A stretch of 64,000 nt of DNA from CAVXNP01 sp963763305 (GCA_963763305.1 CAVXNP010000001.1:1922001-1986000); one strand, 5' to 3'; shown: positions 35,207 through 45,208, counted from the stretch's first letter. Notes: generated from the sequence alone by a model not told the origin. Numbers and translations are program-made.

Positions 35207-36049
35207 ATGAGTGCAAGCATCAGCCATCGTGACGTGAGTTCGGCGCCGCGGGTGCTGGTGGTCGACGGGTCGAAGGTGGTGCGCCAGCTGATCACGCGGG
35301 TGCTGGCCAGCGAGCTGGCCGGCGCCGAGGTGGTCGGTTGCGGCACCGGCGCCGAGGCGCAGCCGCTGCTGCAGGAGGGCGCGTTCGACTTCATCACCGT
35401 GGCCCTGCGCCTGCCCGACATGGACGGGCTGGAGCTGGCCCGCTACGTGCGCGAATCCGCCCCGCAGGCCTACGTGCCGATCGTGGTGGTCTCCGGCGAC
35501 GTCGACGCGCGCCTGCACGAGCGCACCCTGGGCGAGCATGTCACCGACTACTTCGACAAATCGCTGGGCTTCCACGCCCTGGCCGAGTTCATCCGCGGCT
35601 ACATCTCGCCCGACACCAGCGCCGAAGGCACCGTGCTGTACGTCGAGGACAGCCGCGTGGTGGCGCTGGCCACCCGCCGCATGCTGGAAAAAATCGGCCT
35701 CACCGTGCGCCACGTGGTCAGCGTGGAGGACGCCCTGGCCATGCTCGAGACCGACCAGGCCCAGGGCAAGGTCGGCGCCGACGTGGTGCTCACCGACGTC
35801 AGCCTCAAGGGCGAGCTCACCGGCGGCGACCTGCTCGATCGCGTGCGCAACCAGTTCGGTTACGGCAAGGGCAAGCTGCCGGTGCTGGTGATGACCGGCG
35901 ACGAGAACCCGGCCAACCAGGCCGCGCTGCTCAAGGCCGGCGCCAACGACCTGGTGGAAAAGCCGGTGGAGGAAAAGCTGCTGATCACCAAGCTGCTGTT
36001 CCAGCTGCGCGTGGCGCGCCACCTGCGCGAGCACGGCGCCCCGGCGTGA
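35207..36049 (+). CDS. tandem-receiver response regulator with degenerate first receiver
   Basis: A 280-residue protein of two CheY-like domains and no output domain. Receiver 1 (residues ~13-135) begins RVLVVDGSKVVRQLI and continues ITVALRLPDMDGLELARYVR: the phosphoacceptor Asp is replaced by Ala (TVALRLP) and the second acidic residue by Gly (VVDGSK), so it should not be phosphorylated in the usual way. Receiver 2 (residues ~145-270) has the full set: YVEDSR, VVLTDVSLKG, VMTGDEN and the Lys of LVEKPV. Such proteins often relay or bind partner proteins. The stop overlaps the start of ung (GTGA). No cognate kinase is adjacent. Confidence 0.88.
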   Translation: MSASISHRDVSSAPRVLVVDGSKVVRQLITRVLASELAGAEVVGCGTGAEAQPLLQEGAFDFITVALRLPDMDGLELARYVRESAPQAYVPIVVVSGDVDARLHERTLGEHVTDYFDKSLGFHALAEFIRGYISPDTSAEGTVLYVEDSRVVALATRRMLEKIGLTVRHVVSVEDALAMLETDQAQGKVGADVVLTDVSLKGELTGGDLLDRVRNQFGYGKGKLPVLVMTGDENPANQAALLKAGANDLVEKPVEEKLLITKLLFQLRVARHLREHGAPA

Positions 36050-36750
36050 GCGACACCGTGCAGCTGGAGCCGTCCTGGAAGGCGCGCATCGGCGATTACC
36101 TGCAGCGCCCGCAGATGCAGGCGCTGGCCGACCAGCTGCGCGCCGAGAAGCGCGCCGGCCAGGTCATCTACCCGCCCGGCCCGCAGATCTTCAACGCCTT
36201 CGCACACACCCCGTTCGACGCCGTGCGTGTGGTGATCCTGGGACAGGACCCCTACCACGGCCCCGGCCAGGCGCACGGCCTGTGCTTCTCGGTGCAACCG
36301 GGCGTGGCGGTGCCGCCGTCGCTGCAGAACGTCTTCAAGGAAATCGAGCGCGACCTGGGTATCCCACGCCCCGACCACGGCTGCCTCACCGCCTGGGCCG
36401 ACCGCGGCGTGCTGCTGCTCAACAGCGTGCTCACCGTGCGCCAGGGCAGCCCCGGCGCGTATCAGGGCAAGGGCTGGGAAGGCTTCACCGATGCGGCCAT
36501 CGAAGCGCTCAACCGCGAGCGCGAAGGCCTGGTGTTCCTGCTCTGGGGCAGCTACGCGCAGCGCAAGGGGCAGCTGATCGACGCGAACCGCCACTGCGTG
36601 CTCAAGTCGGTGCATCCCTCGCCGCTCTCGGCGCACCGCGGCTTTCTTGGCTGCGGGCATTTTTCTGCGGCCAATCGCTACTTGGAAGCGCGCGGGCAGG
36701 CGCCGATCGATTGGTCGCTGCCGCCGGTAACCGAAGCGGTGCCAGGCTAG
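36046..36750 (+). CDS. ung: uracil-DNA glycosylase, family 1
   Basis: Ung removes uracil from DNA in base-excision repair. The 234-residue protein has the water-activating GQDPYHGPGQAHGL (catalytic Asp), the uracil-contact GVLLLNSVLTVR with Asn, LVFLLWGSYAQRKG and the minor-groove HPSPLSAHRGF with catalytic His. The start is GTG at 36046, overlapping the stop of the two-receiver regulator, so the two are coupled. The pairing with a receiver protein is unusual, but nothing suggests a functional link beyond cotranscription. Confidence 0.95.
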   Translation: MSDTVQLEPSWKARIGDYLQRPQMQALADQLRAEKRAGQVIYPPGPQIFNAFAHTPFDAVRVVILGQDPYHGPGQAHGLCFSVQPGVAVPPSLQNVFKEIERDLGIPRPDHGCLTAWADRGVLLLNSVLTVRQGSPGAYQGKGWEGFTDAAIEALNREREGLVFLLWGSYAQRKGQLIDANRHCVLKSVHPSPLSAHRGFLGCGHFSAANRYLEARGQAPIDWSLPPVTEAVPG

Positions 36751-36942
36751 CCACTCAGGGCGTTGTGGCGTGGGGGCATCCCGCCGCTCCTGGCGGCGGA
36801 GTGCAGCCGCGACCAGGACGTTATCCGTCGAAAAGTGCGGATAAAAAAAATCAATATGCAGGCAAGAAGCCTCATGTATACCTGACCGTTCAGCAAGCCA
36901 CGCGCGCGCCACTGTGCGTAAGTGTCTGTGCCCCGCCCGGAC

Positions 36943-37107
36943 ATGGTCGTCGAGATGTATCAGCCATCTGCCGTTTCACAAGGCCCCACTCCAGCAAATC
37001 CCAGTCTCTACAACGACCTGATCAGGCTGGACGATCTGCGTAAACGGGGCATCCTTTCCCAGGAAGAGTTCGAGAAGCAAAAGCAGAAGCTTCTCTCCGG
37101 CAGCTAG
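36943..37107 (+). CDS. small SHOCT-domain protein
   Basis: A protein of about 54 residues: an N-terminal Pro/Ser-rich stretch (QPSAVSQGPTPANPSLYN) and then LIRLDDLRKRGILSQEEFEKQ, the short C-terminal (SHOCT) motif, ending KQKLLSGS. SHOCT motifs are helix-turn-helix-like oligomerisation modules normally found at the end of larger proteins; here it is nearly the whole protein. No good ribosome-binding site fixes the start; GTG at 36922, ATG at 36943 or ATG at 36955 are all possible. The 36751-36942 region upstream includes an AT-rich ATAAAAAAAATC tract that might be a promoter. Confidence 0.6.
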   Translation: MVVEMYQPSAVSQGPTPANPSLYNDLIRLDDLRKRGILSQEEFEKQKQKLLSGS

Positions 37108-37621
37108 GAAAATCTGACCAAGGCTCGGTCCACGAAGCGCTGCCATCGCTCTGACCGGCTTTCTGGCCGTACGGCTGTACCATGAGGGCGGCGGACCGTC
37201 CCGCCTGTAGGGTGCCGGCTAGCGGGACTTGCCGAGGCGCGTTCGGTGGTCGAGAGTCCAGCCGGTACCCATCCTGCCATCACGGAGAGCGGCTAATGGG
37301 CCGGAGGTAGGTTACGTCCCTGCTGCCGGCAGGCGTTCGGTTCCTGGCTGGCTGGCGGCCAGATGCAGGCCTACCCACAGCGGTCCTCGTCGCCGTCTTG
37401 GGCCTGCCGTTCGCCGCCTGGCGGGCGCCTTCCAGGCACGCAAACCGCTGCCGGCGCAGCGCTCCCAGCGTTGCTGCCGCCTTGGCCGAGCCTGTTCACG
37501 GCCGATAGAACGCGGTTGGAGACAATAGGCCCTAGCCCTCGAAGGTCCCATTGAAGGCCGCCCGATGTTGCTGTACGATCCAGTACATTAAATGGCGGTC
37601 GGCGGCGAACTTTTGCCGTCT
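37108..37621. other. rpoH upstream region, no gene supported
   Basis: About 510 bp between the SHOCT gene and the CIRCE element. It holds a hairpin (GTCCCGC 37198-37204 with GCGGGAC 37222-37228) and a small inverted repeat TGTAC/GTACA (37572-37587), but no open frame with family-like content. A sigma-70-type promoter for rpoH presumably lies in the last 60 bases; I cannot pin its hexamers. Confidence 0.5.
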
Positions 37622-37648
37622 TTAGCACTCCAAGTACCCGAGTGCTAA
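37622..37648 (+). promoter_or_regulatory. CIRCE operator (HrcA binding site)
   Basis: The sequence is TTAGCACTC, nine bases (CAAGTACCC), then GAGTGCTAA: an exact match to the CIRCE consensus. It ends 26 bases before the rpoH start codon, in the position expected for a repressor overlapping the 5' leader. HrcA normally represses groESL and dnaK operons; finding it in front of rpoH implies HrcA control of the sigma factor itself. Confidence 0.93.
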
Positions 37649-37674
37649 ACTGCCCATCTGCTCCGGAGGTCCAC

Positions 37675-38532
<858 letters not shown>

Positions 38533-38561
38533 CGACATCGGTTGCAGATGGATGCATGACG

Positions 38562-38584
38562 AAGCGGCCCCTTGCGGGCCGCTT
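38562..38584 (+). terminator. intrinsic terminator of rpoH
   Basis: AAGCGGCCC-CTTGC-GGGCCGCTT followed by TCGTTTG forms a 9-bp stem 29 bases after the rpoH stop. Confidence 0.85.
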
Positions 38585-38775
38585 TCGTTTGTGTGGGCCG
38601 ACCTGGGCCGGTGTAGATGTCGCTAGCTGAGCGGATGGGGCCTCAGCCGGGGCTCCGGGCATGGGCCGCTGGGTGGGGGTGGTGGGCTGAAGCCCACCCT
38701 ACGGTGCTCGCGGCTGGAAATGGGGCTCGGGCTGTTTGCCGCCTGACGACATCGGTTGCGGATGGATGCATGACG

Positions 38776-38798
38776 AAGCGGCCCCTTGCGGGCCGCTT
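38776..38798 (+). terminator. duplicated copy of the rpoH terminator
   Basis: Identical stem AAGCGGCCC/GGGCCGCTT in the second copy of the 214-bp duplication; on the opposite strand it could also end transcripts leaving tal. Confidence 0.75.
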
Positions 38799-38928
38799 TC
38801 GTTTGTGTGGGCCGACCTGGGCCGGTGTAGATGTCGCTATCTGAGTGGATGGGGCTCAGCCGGGGCTCCGGGCATGCGCCGCTGGGTGGGGGGGTGGTGG
38901 GCTGAAGCCCACCCTACGGTGATCGCGG

Positions 38929-39882
38929 CTAGAAGCGGGCCAGCAGCAGCTCCTCCAGCTGGCGCTGGTCGGCGGCGAACTTGCGGATGCCTTCGGCCAG
39001 CTTGTCGGTGGCCATGGCGTCCTCGTTGTGACCCCAGCGGAACGCGCTTTCGCTGATCGGCGGGGTGCGCTCCTCGCTGGCGCCCTGGTCCTGCAGCCTG
39101 CGCGGCAATGCGTCGTCGGACGACTCCAGTTGCGCCAGCAGCTCCGGACTGATGGTCAGCCGGTCGCAGCCGGCCAGCGCCTGGATCTGGCCGACGTTGC
39201 GGAAGCTGGCGCCCATCACCACGGTGTCGAAGCCGTGGCGCTTGTACCAGTCGTAGATGCGGCGCACCGACTGCACGCCCGGATCCTCGTCCGGCGCGTA
39301 CTGCTTGACCCCGGTGTTGGCCACGTACCAGTCCATGATGCGGCCGACGAACGGCGAGATCAGGAACACGCCCGCTTCGGCGCAGGCCACCGCCTGCTCG
39401 AACGAGAACAGCAGGGTGAGGTTGCACTGGATGCCACGCTGCTCGAGCTTCTCCGCCGCGCGGATGCCTTCCCAGGTGGAGGCCACCTTGATCAGGATGC
39501 GCTCGCGCTCGACCCCGGCATCTTCGTACAGGCCGACCAGCCGCTCGGCCTTGGCGATGGTCGCCTCGGTGTCGAACGACAGCCGCGCGTCCACTTCGGT
39601 GGAGACGCGCCCGGGCACCAGCTCCAGGATCCGGCGGCCGGCGGCCACGGCCAGGTGGTCGGCCGCGTCGATCAGCTGCCGCGCGCGCCTGTCGCTCTGC
39701 GCCCGCGCCCAGGCCAGCGACTCGTCCAGCATCGGCGCGTAGGCCGGCTGGCTGCACACCTTCAGCAGCAGCGACGGGTTGGTGGTGGCATCGACCGGCT
39801 TGTAGCGGGCGATCGCGTCGATGTCGCCGGTGTCGGCGACCACGGTGGTGTACTGGCGCAGCTGTTCGAGTTGGGAAGGCAC
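38929..39882 (-). CDS. tal: transaldolase (TalB type)
   Basis: Transaldolase moves a dihydroxyacetone unit between sugar phosphates in the non-oxidative pentose phosphate pathway. At 317 residues it equals E. coli TalB. Seen: VVADTGDIDAIARYKPVDAT and NPSLLLKV at the start, VSTEVDARLSFDTEATIAKA, the Schiff-base lysine in ILIKVASTWEGIRAAE, NLTLLFSFEQAVACAEAG and SPFVGRIMDWY. I chose GTG at 39882 so that the N-terminus aligns with TalB; the frame is open upstream into the ndh 3' end with Arg-rich nonsense. Confidence 0.95.
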   Translation of the reverse strand: MPSQLEQLRQYTTVVADTGDIDAIARYKPVDATTNPSLLLKVCSQPAYAPMLDESLAWARAQSDRRARQLIDAADHLAVAAGRRILELVPGRVSTEVDARLSFDTEATIAKAERLVGLYEDAGVERERILIKVASTWEGIRAAEKLEQRGIQCNLTLLFSFEQAVACAEAGVFLISPFVGRIMDWYVANTGVKQYAPDEDPGVQSVRRIYDWYKRHGFDTVVMGASFRNVGQIQALAGCDRLTISPELLAQLESSDDALPRRLQDQGASEERTPPISESAFRWGHNEDAMATDKLAEGIRKFAADQRQLEELLLARF

Positions 39883-39898
39883 AGGCAGATCCAATGGG

Positions 39899-41230
39899 TC
39901 AGGGTGAAGGGGGCGTCGGCGGTGGCGCCGGCGGCGCGGTCGCGGCGGGCAGGCCGGCATCGGAACCGGTCACGATGCGCGCATGGCGCTGGTAGGTCCA
40001 GTACGCCCAGGCCCAGTCCAGCAGGACCACCACGCGGTTGCGGAAGCCGATCAGGAAGAAGATGTGCGCGGCCAGCCACACCCACCAGGCCAGCGCGCCG
40101 GACAGCTTCAACCGCCCGAATTGTGCCACGGCCGCCATGCGGCCGATGGTCGCCAGCGCGCCGTCGTCGCGGTAGTGGAACGGATCGCTCGTGGATGGCT
40201 CGTGCATGGCCGCGGGCCGGTCGAGCCGGGCGCGGATGCGCGTGGCGACGAACTGGCCCATCTGCTTGGCCGCCGGGGCCACGCCCGGCACCGGCGTGCC
40301 GTCGGGCTGGGCCACGGCCGCCAGGTCGCCGATGACGAACACCTCCGGGTGGCCGGGCAGGCTCAGGTCCGGCTGCACCTGCACCCGTCCGGCGCGGTCC
40401 AGCGGTGCACCGAGCGATTGGCCCAGCGGCGAGGCGGCGACGCCCGCGGCCCACAACACCGTGCGCGCGGGCAGGCGCTGGCCATCCAGCTGCGCGCCGT
40501 CGGCGTCGATAGCGGTGACCCGGGTGTCGGTGCGCACTTCCACGCCCAGCCGCTGCAGTTGCCGCTCGGCTTTGGCGGACAGGCTCGGGTCCAGCGCGGA
40601 CAGCACGCGCGGGCCGGCCTCCACCAGCACCACGTTGGCCTCGCTCGGATCGCTGCGGCGGAACTCGCCGGGCAGCGTGTGGCGGGCGATCTCGGCCAGC
40701 GTGCCGGCCAGCTCCACCCCGGTGGGGCCGCCGCCGACCACCACGAAGTTCAGCCAGGCGCGGCGGCGCTGCGGGTCGTCCTCGTGCTCGGCGCGCTCGA
40801 ACGCGGTCAGCACGCGGCGGCGGATCGCGAAAGCGTCGTCCAGGGTCTTCAGGCCGGGCGCGTAGGGCGCCCACTCGTCGTGCCCGAAATAGGCGTGGGT
40901 GGCGCCGGTGGCGACCACCAGGTAGTCGTAGCTCAGCGTGCCCCGGGCCATGGTGACCTGGCGGCGGTCCGTGTCCAGTGCGAGCGCCTCGTCCAGCAGC
41001 ACGGTCACGTTGCGCTGCCGGCTGAGGATCTGCCGCAGCGGGGCGGCGATCGACGGCGCGGACAATCCGGCGGTGGCCACCTGATACAGCAGCGGCTGGA
41101 ACAGGTGGTGGTTGCGCCGGTCGACCAGGGTGATCCGGATCGGGGCGTGGGCCAGCGTACGGGCTACCGCCAGCCCGCCGAACCCACCGCCCAGGATCAC
41201 CAGGTGGGGTTGTTGCCGTGCTGCCTGCAT
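39899..41230 (-). CDS. ndh: type II NADH dehydrogenase (NDH-2)
   Basis: A 443-residue, non-proton-pumping flavoprotein that passes electrons from NADH to quinone at the inner face of the membrane. Seen: FAD loop VILGGGFGGLAVARTLAH, NHHLFQPLLYQVATAGLS, YLVVATGATHAYFG, NADH loop VVGGGPTGVELAGTLAEIA, and FVIGDLAAVAQPDG. The C-terminus has a membrane-anchoring helix (LAWWVWLAAHIFFLIGFRNR) typical of this group and ends in an Ala/Pro tail. tal is directly downstream with a 16-base gap, so both may be on one mRNA. Confidence 0.92.
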   Translation of the reverse strand: MQAARQQPHLVILGGGFGGLAVARTLAHAPIRITLVDRRNHHLFQPLLYQVATAGLSAPSIAAPLRQILSRQRNVTVLLDEALALDTDRRQVTMARGTLSYDYLVVATGATHAYFGHDEWAPYAPGLKTLDDAFAIRRRVLTAFERAEHEDDPQRRRAWLNFVVVGGGPTGVELAGTLAEIARHTLPGEFRRSDPSEANVVLVEAGPRVLSALDPSLSAKAERQLQRLGVEVRTDTRVTAIDADGAQLDGQRLPARTVLWAAGVAASPLGQSLGAPLDRAGRVQVQPDLSLPGHPEVFVIGDLAAVAQPDGTPVPGVAPAAKQMGQFVATRIRARLDRPAAMHEPSTSDPFHYRDDGALATIGRMAAVAQFGRLKLSGALAWWVWLAAHIFFLIGFRNRVVVLLDWAWAYWTYQRHARIVTGSDAGLPAATAPPAPPPTPPSP

Positions 41231-41299
41231 CGGGTGCTCCCTGCGTGCCTGATCTGCGATGTGGGGGTGCGGCGACGGTTTTTCACCGCCACGCGCGTG

Positions 41300-43469
41300 T
41301 CAGTACAGGTCGATCGGGTCGACGTCGATCGACCAGCGCACCCGCCGCGCCGAGGGTAGCGTGGGTAGTTGCTGCTGCCAGGGTCGCAGTACCGCGTGCA
41401 GGCGGCTGCGCAGGTCCGCCTCCAGCAGCAACTGGCCACGGTGGCGGCCGGCGCGCAGCGGCATCGGGGCGGGCATCGGTCCGGCCACCTGCAGCGGGTG
41501 GCCGGGGGGCAGCGCCGCCAGCGCTTGCGCGAGGAAGGCGTCGAGGTCGACCCGCGCCGGCGCCTCGGCGCGCAACAGGGCCTGGTGCGCGTACGGCGGC
41601 AAGGCCGTTTCCTGGCGTTCGGCCAGCAGCGACTGCGCGGCCGCGGCGTAGCCGGCGCTGAGCAACTGGCGCAGCAGCGGGTGCTGCGGATGATGGGTCT
41701 GCAGCAGCACCCGTCCGGGCTTGCTTGAACGGCCGGCGCGGCCGGCCACCTGCACCACCAGCTGCGCCAGCCGTTCTCCGGCGCGGAAGTCCACGCTGTG
41801 CAGCCCCTCGTCCACGCCGACAATGGCGACCAGGGTGAGGTTGGGCAGGTCGTGGCCCTTGGCCAGCATCTGCGTGCCCACCAGGATCGCCGGACCGTCG
41901 CTGCGCAGCCGGCCGAGGATCTCCTCGAACGCATCCTTGCGGCGGGTGGTTTCGCGGTCGATGCGCAGCACCGGCACGTCGGGGAACTGCGCCGCCAGCG
42001 CTTCCTCCAGCCGCTCGGTGCCCTGGCCCTGGGGCTTGAGCTGCGGGGCGGCGCAGGCCGGGCAGGCCTCCGGAATCCGCGTGCGGTAGTCGCAGTGGTG
42101 ACAGACCAGCCGGCGCCAGCCGGCATGCACGGTCATCGCGCGCTCGCAGCGCGGGCAATCGGCATGCCAGCCGCAGGCGTGGCACAGCAGCACCGGGGCG
42201 TAGCCGCGGCGGTTGCGGAACACCAGCGCCTGCTCGCCGCGGGCCACGGTCGCGGCCACCGCCGCCAGCAGCGCCGGCGACAGGCCGTGCGCCAGCCGTT
42301 GCGAGCGCATGTCCACGATCTCCACCTGCGGCGGCTGGCTGGCGCCCGGGCGGGCGCGCAGGTGCAGGCTGCCATAGCGACCGTTGGCGACGTTGGCCAG
42401 CGACTCCAGCGACGGCGTGCCCGAACCCAGCAGCACCGGCACGCCCAGCGCGTGGCCGCGCAGCAGAGCCAGGTCGCGGGCGTGGTAGCGGAAGCCCTCC
42501 TGCTGCTTGTAGGCACTGTCGTGCTCTTCGTCCACGATGATCAGGCCGGCCTGCGGCAGCGGCGTGAACACCGCCGAGCGGGTACCCAGGATCACCCGTG
42601 CCTCGCCCGACGCGCGCGCGCAGCCAGGCGCGCGCGCGATCGCCCTCGGCCAGGTTGGAGTGCAGCACTTCCACCGTGACCCCCAGCCGCTCGCGCAGGC
42701 GCTGGACCGTCTGCGGCGCCAGGCCGATCTCCGGCACCAGCAGCAGGCTCTGCCGGCCCTGCGCCAGCGCCAGCTCGATCAACGCCAGGTAGACCTCGGT
42801 CTTGCCGCTGCCGGTGACGCCATCGAGCAGGAACGGGCGGTAGTGGCCCAGTTCGGCGGCCACCGCGGCCACGGCCTGTTGCTGCTCGTCGCTGAGCTGC
42901 GGCGGGTGGCTGCCCACCGCCACACGCTGGGGCGCCGGGCAGCGCTCGATCAGCCCGGCCGGCGCCAGGCGCCGGGCGGCCGCCCGCCACCCGGGCAGGC
43001 GGTCACCCAGGGTCGCGGCGTCGCGCGGTGCTGGCTCCAGCAGGGCCAGCAAATCGTGGCTGGCGCCACGGCGCTTGCCGCCGGCCAGCGCGTCGCGGCC
43101 GGTAGCGGTGAGGGTCCAGTACTCGGCGTGGAAGTCCGGCAGCTCGCGCGGTTCGCGCAGCATCAGCGGCAGCGCATTGGCGTAGGCGTCGCCGGGAGCA
43201 CCCAGCCAGTAGTCGGCGGCCCGCGCCAGGGTCTGCATCAGCTCGGCGTCGAGCAGGGGGGTGGCATCGAGCGCGCGCAGCGCCGGCTTCAGCTTGCCGG
43301 CGTCGATGTCGCTGCTGTCGGCCCGGGCCACGACCACCCCGACTTGCCTGCCACGCCCGAACGGCACCAGCACGCGACCGCCCACGCAGGCGTCGCCGGC
43401 CTCGGGCGGGAGGTAGTCGAACAGCCTGGGCAGCGGGACCGGAAGAGCGACGCGAAGGACGGCGGGCAT
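41300..43469 (-). pseudogene. priA: primosomal protein N' helicase PriA, single frameshift
   Basis: PriA restarts stalled replication forks. Both halves are clear. Frame 1 (from ATG 43469, GAGG upstream) reads the DNA-binding domain and Walker A LDGVTGSGKTEVYLALIELA, up to LAEGDRARAWLRAR. Frame 2 picks up at VILGTRSAVFTPLPQAGLII with DEEHD, then the eight-cysteine zinc region (CHACGWHADCPRCE and CHHCDYRTRIPEACPAC) and helicase motif QVAGRAGRSSKPG. The break is an extra base in the CGCGCGCGCG run near 42609-42621. All motifs are conserved, so a sequencing error is likely; otherwise PriA is inactive. Confidence 0.9.
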
Positions 43470-44053
43470 GAGTACCTCGATCGGGCGGGCAGTGTAGCAA
43501 CCGCCCCGCTGCAAGGTTGCCGCAGTCGGGCCGAGTCCAGGCGCGGCCCGCCGCGACGGACATGTCGACTGGTTGAGAAGACTTCGTTAAGTCACTCTGC
43601 CGCGGGCGCTTTCTGGCTTATCCACAATGCCTGTGGATAACTCTGTGGATGCGGCGGGGAGAGGGGCGTCAAAAGCCCGGCAGCACGCCCCCGGGCACAA
43701 CTTGTGCAAAGTTTGACCACGCACAAATACCCTTGAAAATCAGTCACATGTGCGGATCAGTTGGGAGGCGTTCATGGAGTGGTCACCAAGTGCCCGTCGC
43801 CCTTGACAGTGCCGTGACGCTGTGCAAAACCCCGAAAGCCGGCCCATTCCGAGGCCCTGAACTGCGGCGATGCACAGGGGGATCCCGCGCAGGCGTCGGC
43901 GGCGCGGTGTCTGCCAGACATGTGGCCAGGATCCGGCCGCCAACCCCGGCAGCCCACCGGAGCCCGGGATCTCAGGCAGGCATCCGGGCCAATGAGTGCG
44001 CTTGATCGGGGCGGGTCAACCGCCGCGCGTCCCTGGAGCCAGGCTGAGCAGGC
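43470..44053. other. gene-free 584-bp region upstream of priA
   Basis: Apart from the DnaA-box cluster at 43618-43650 I see no gene, tRNA or repeat. The tract from 43570 to 43750 is less GC-rich than average. The start-side promoter of priA lies within the first ~100 bases; the DUF3667 gene ends at the other edge. Confidence 0.5.
43618..43650. promoter_or_regulatory. cluster of DnaA boxes
   Basis: A perfect TTATCCACA (43618-43626), an inverted perfect TGTGGATAA (43632-43640) and a third TGTGGAT (43644-43650) lie within 33 bases, about 150 bases upstream of the divergent priA start. DnaA binding could regulate priA or titrate DnaA. Neither dnaA, dnaN nor rpmH is here, so I do not call an origin. 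Confidence 0.6.
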
Positions 44054-45208
44054 CTAATGAGCCAGACTGAGCAGAAACGCCGCGGTCAGCACCCCCAGCA
44101 GCAGCCACAGATAGCACCAGCCGATCGCAAGGTACTTCAGCACTGTGACCGGCCAGCTCTGCCGGTAAACCCGCTTCTGCATGACCAGCAGGTAGCCGGG
44201 CACCCACAGTGCCAGTACCCAGACGAGCCCGTGCAGCGGTGGCGCGGTCCAGCCGGCATGCGGAACCAGCCAGACTTGCAGTTGGGCCAGCAGCACGCCC
44301 AGCAGCAGCGCCAGGAACAGGAATGCGTGGCTGTGCAGTGCGACGATCAGATGTTCCATGTAGAGCCGCCGCCGGAACACGTAGAACAGCTTCAGCAGCA
44401 GCGCGAACACCGGCAGCATGAAAAACAGCGTCTGCGGCAGCGTGGCGAACAGTTGCGCCATCAGGCGCTGGCGGGCTTCCACACCGGCCTCGCCAGCGGC
44501 CAGCATGGCCTTGCCGTTGGCCTTGATCCGCTGCTTCATGTGGGTCAGTGCCGTATTGGCGAACGCTGGTAGCCAGCCGATGTGTACCGGCGCGACGGGG
44601 ACGGGCGCCTGGCTCTGGCCGGTTGCCGCACTGCCGCTATCCTTGGCGGGTGCGTCGACCATCACCACCGTCTTGTCGCCCAGTTCCAGGCGGCGCCGGG
44701 CCGCCTGCTGCTCCAGCGCCAGGCGGGCCTGGGCAAGGCCCGCCTGGGCGATGCCCGGGCTGGCCCTGGTTGCCTGGTCCAGTCCCGCAAGCTGCTGTTG
44801 CAGCAGCGACTGCACCTGGGCCGGCGTGGTCGCCTTCTTGAACGCCTCGTTCTGCACCGTCACGCCTTCGGTGCCGATGGTGAAGCGGCCATCGCCCACC
44901 GCCAGGTGGGCCAGGAAAAAGGCCAGCAGGCACAGCACGAACATCAGCCGGAACGGGGCCACGTAGCGCTGGCGGCGACCGGCGAAGTATTCCAGAGTGA
45001 GGAAGCCGGGCTTGAGCAGCAACGGCGGCAGCGTGTGCACGATGCGCCCGTCCACGTGCAGCACCATGTCCAGCGTGTCTTCGACCATGTGGTGGACCGG
45101 CTTGAGCACGCTGTGTACCGATTGCCCGCAGTGGTGGCAGAACTCGCCCTGCATCGGGGTACCGCAGTTGGCGCAGTGCAGGGCGGTGGTTTGGGTCAAT
45201 TCGTTCAT
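44054..45208 (-). CDS. DUF3667 membrane protein with N-terminal zinc ribbon
   Basis: A 384-residue protein. The first 35 residues contain CANCGTPMQGEFCHHCGQ, a four-cysteine zinc ribbon. Then VHHMVEDTLDMVLHVDGRIV and TLPPLLLKPGFLTLEYFAGR, typical of DUF3667, precede TM1 (LMFVLCLLAFFLAHLAVG). Residues ~130-230 are a soluble Gln/Ala-rich periplasmic segment, followed by four further membrane helices, ending LWLLLGVLTAAFLLSLAH. No function is known to me. The start ATG 45208 gives the zinc ribbon at the terminus; upstream open sequence is antisense to the MATE gene. Confidence 0.82.
   Translation of the reverse strand: MNELTQTTALHCANCGTPMQGEFCHHCGQSVHSVLKPVHHMVEDTLDMVLHVDGRIVHTLPPLLLKPGFLTLEYFAGRRQRYVAPFRLMFVLCLLAFFLAHLAVGDGRFTIGTEGVTVQNEAFKKATTPAQVQSLLQQQLAGLDQATRASPGIAQAGLAQARLALEQQAARRRLELGDKTVVMVDAPAKDSGSAATGQSQAPVPVAPVHIGWLPAFANTALTHMKQRIKANGKAMLAAGEAGVEARQRLMAQLFATLPQTLFFMLPVFALLLKLFYVFRRRLYMEHLIVALHSHAFLFLALLLGVLLAQLQVWLVPHAGWTAPPLHGLVWVLALWVPGYLLVMQKRVYRQSWPVTVLKYLAIGWCYLWLLLGVLTAAFLLSLAH

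Noticed and set aside
37229..37554. Short open frames upstream of rpoH
   Set aside because: No ribosome-binding site, biased composition and no family resemblance; left as non-coding.
43618..43650. Chromosomal origin of replication
   Set aside because: Only three DnaA boxes, no AT-rich unwinding tract and no dnaA, dnaN, rpmH or gidA nearby.
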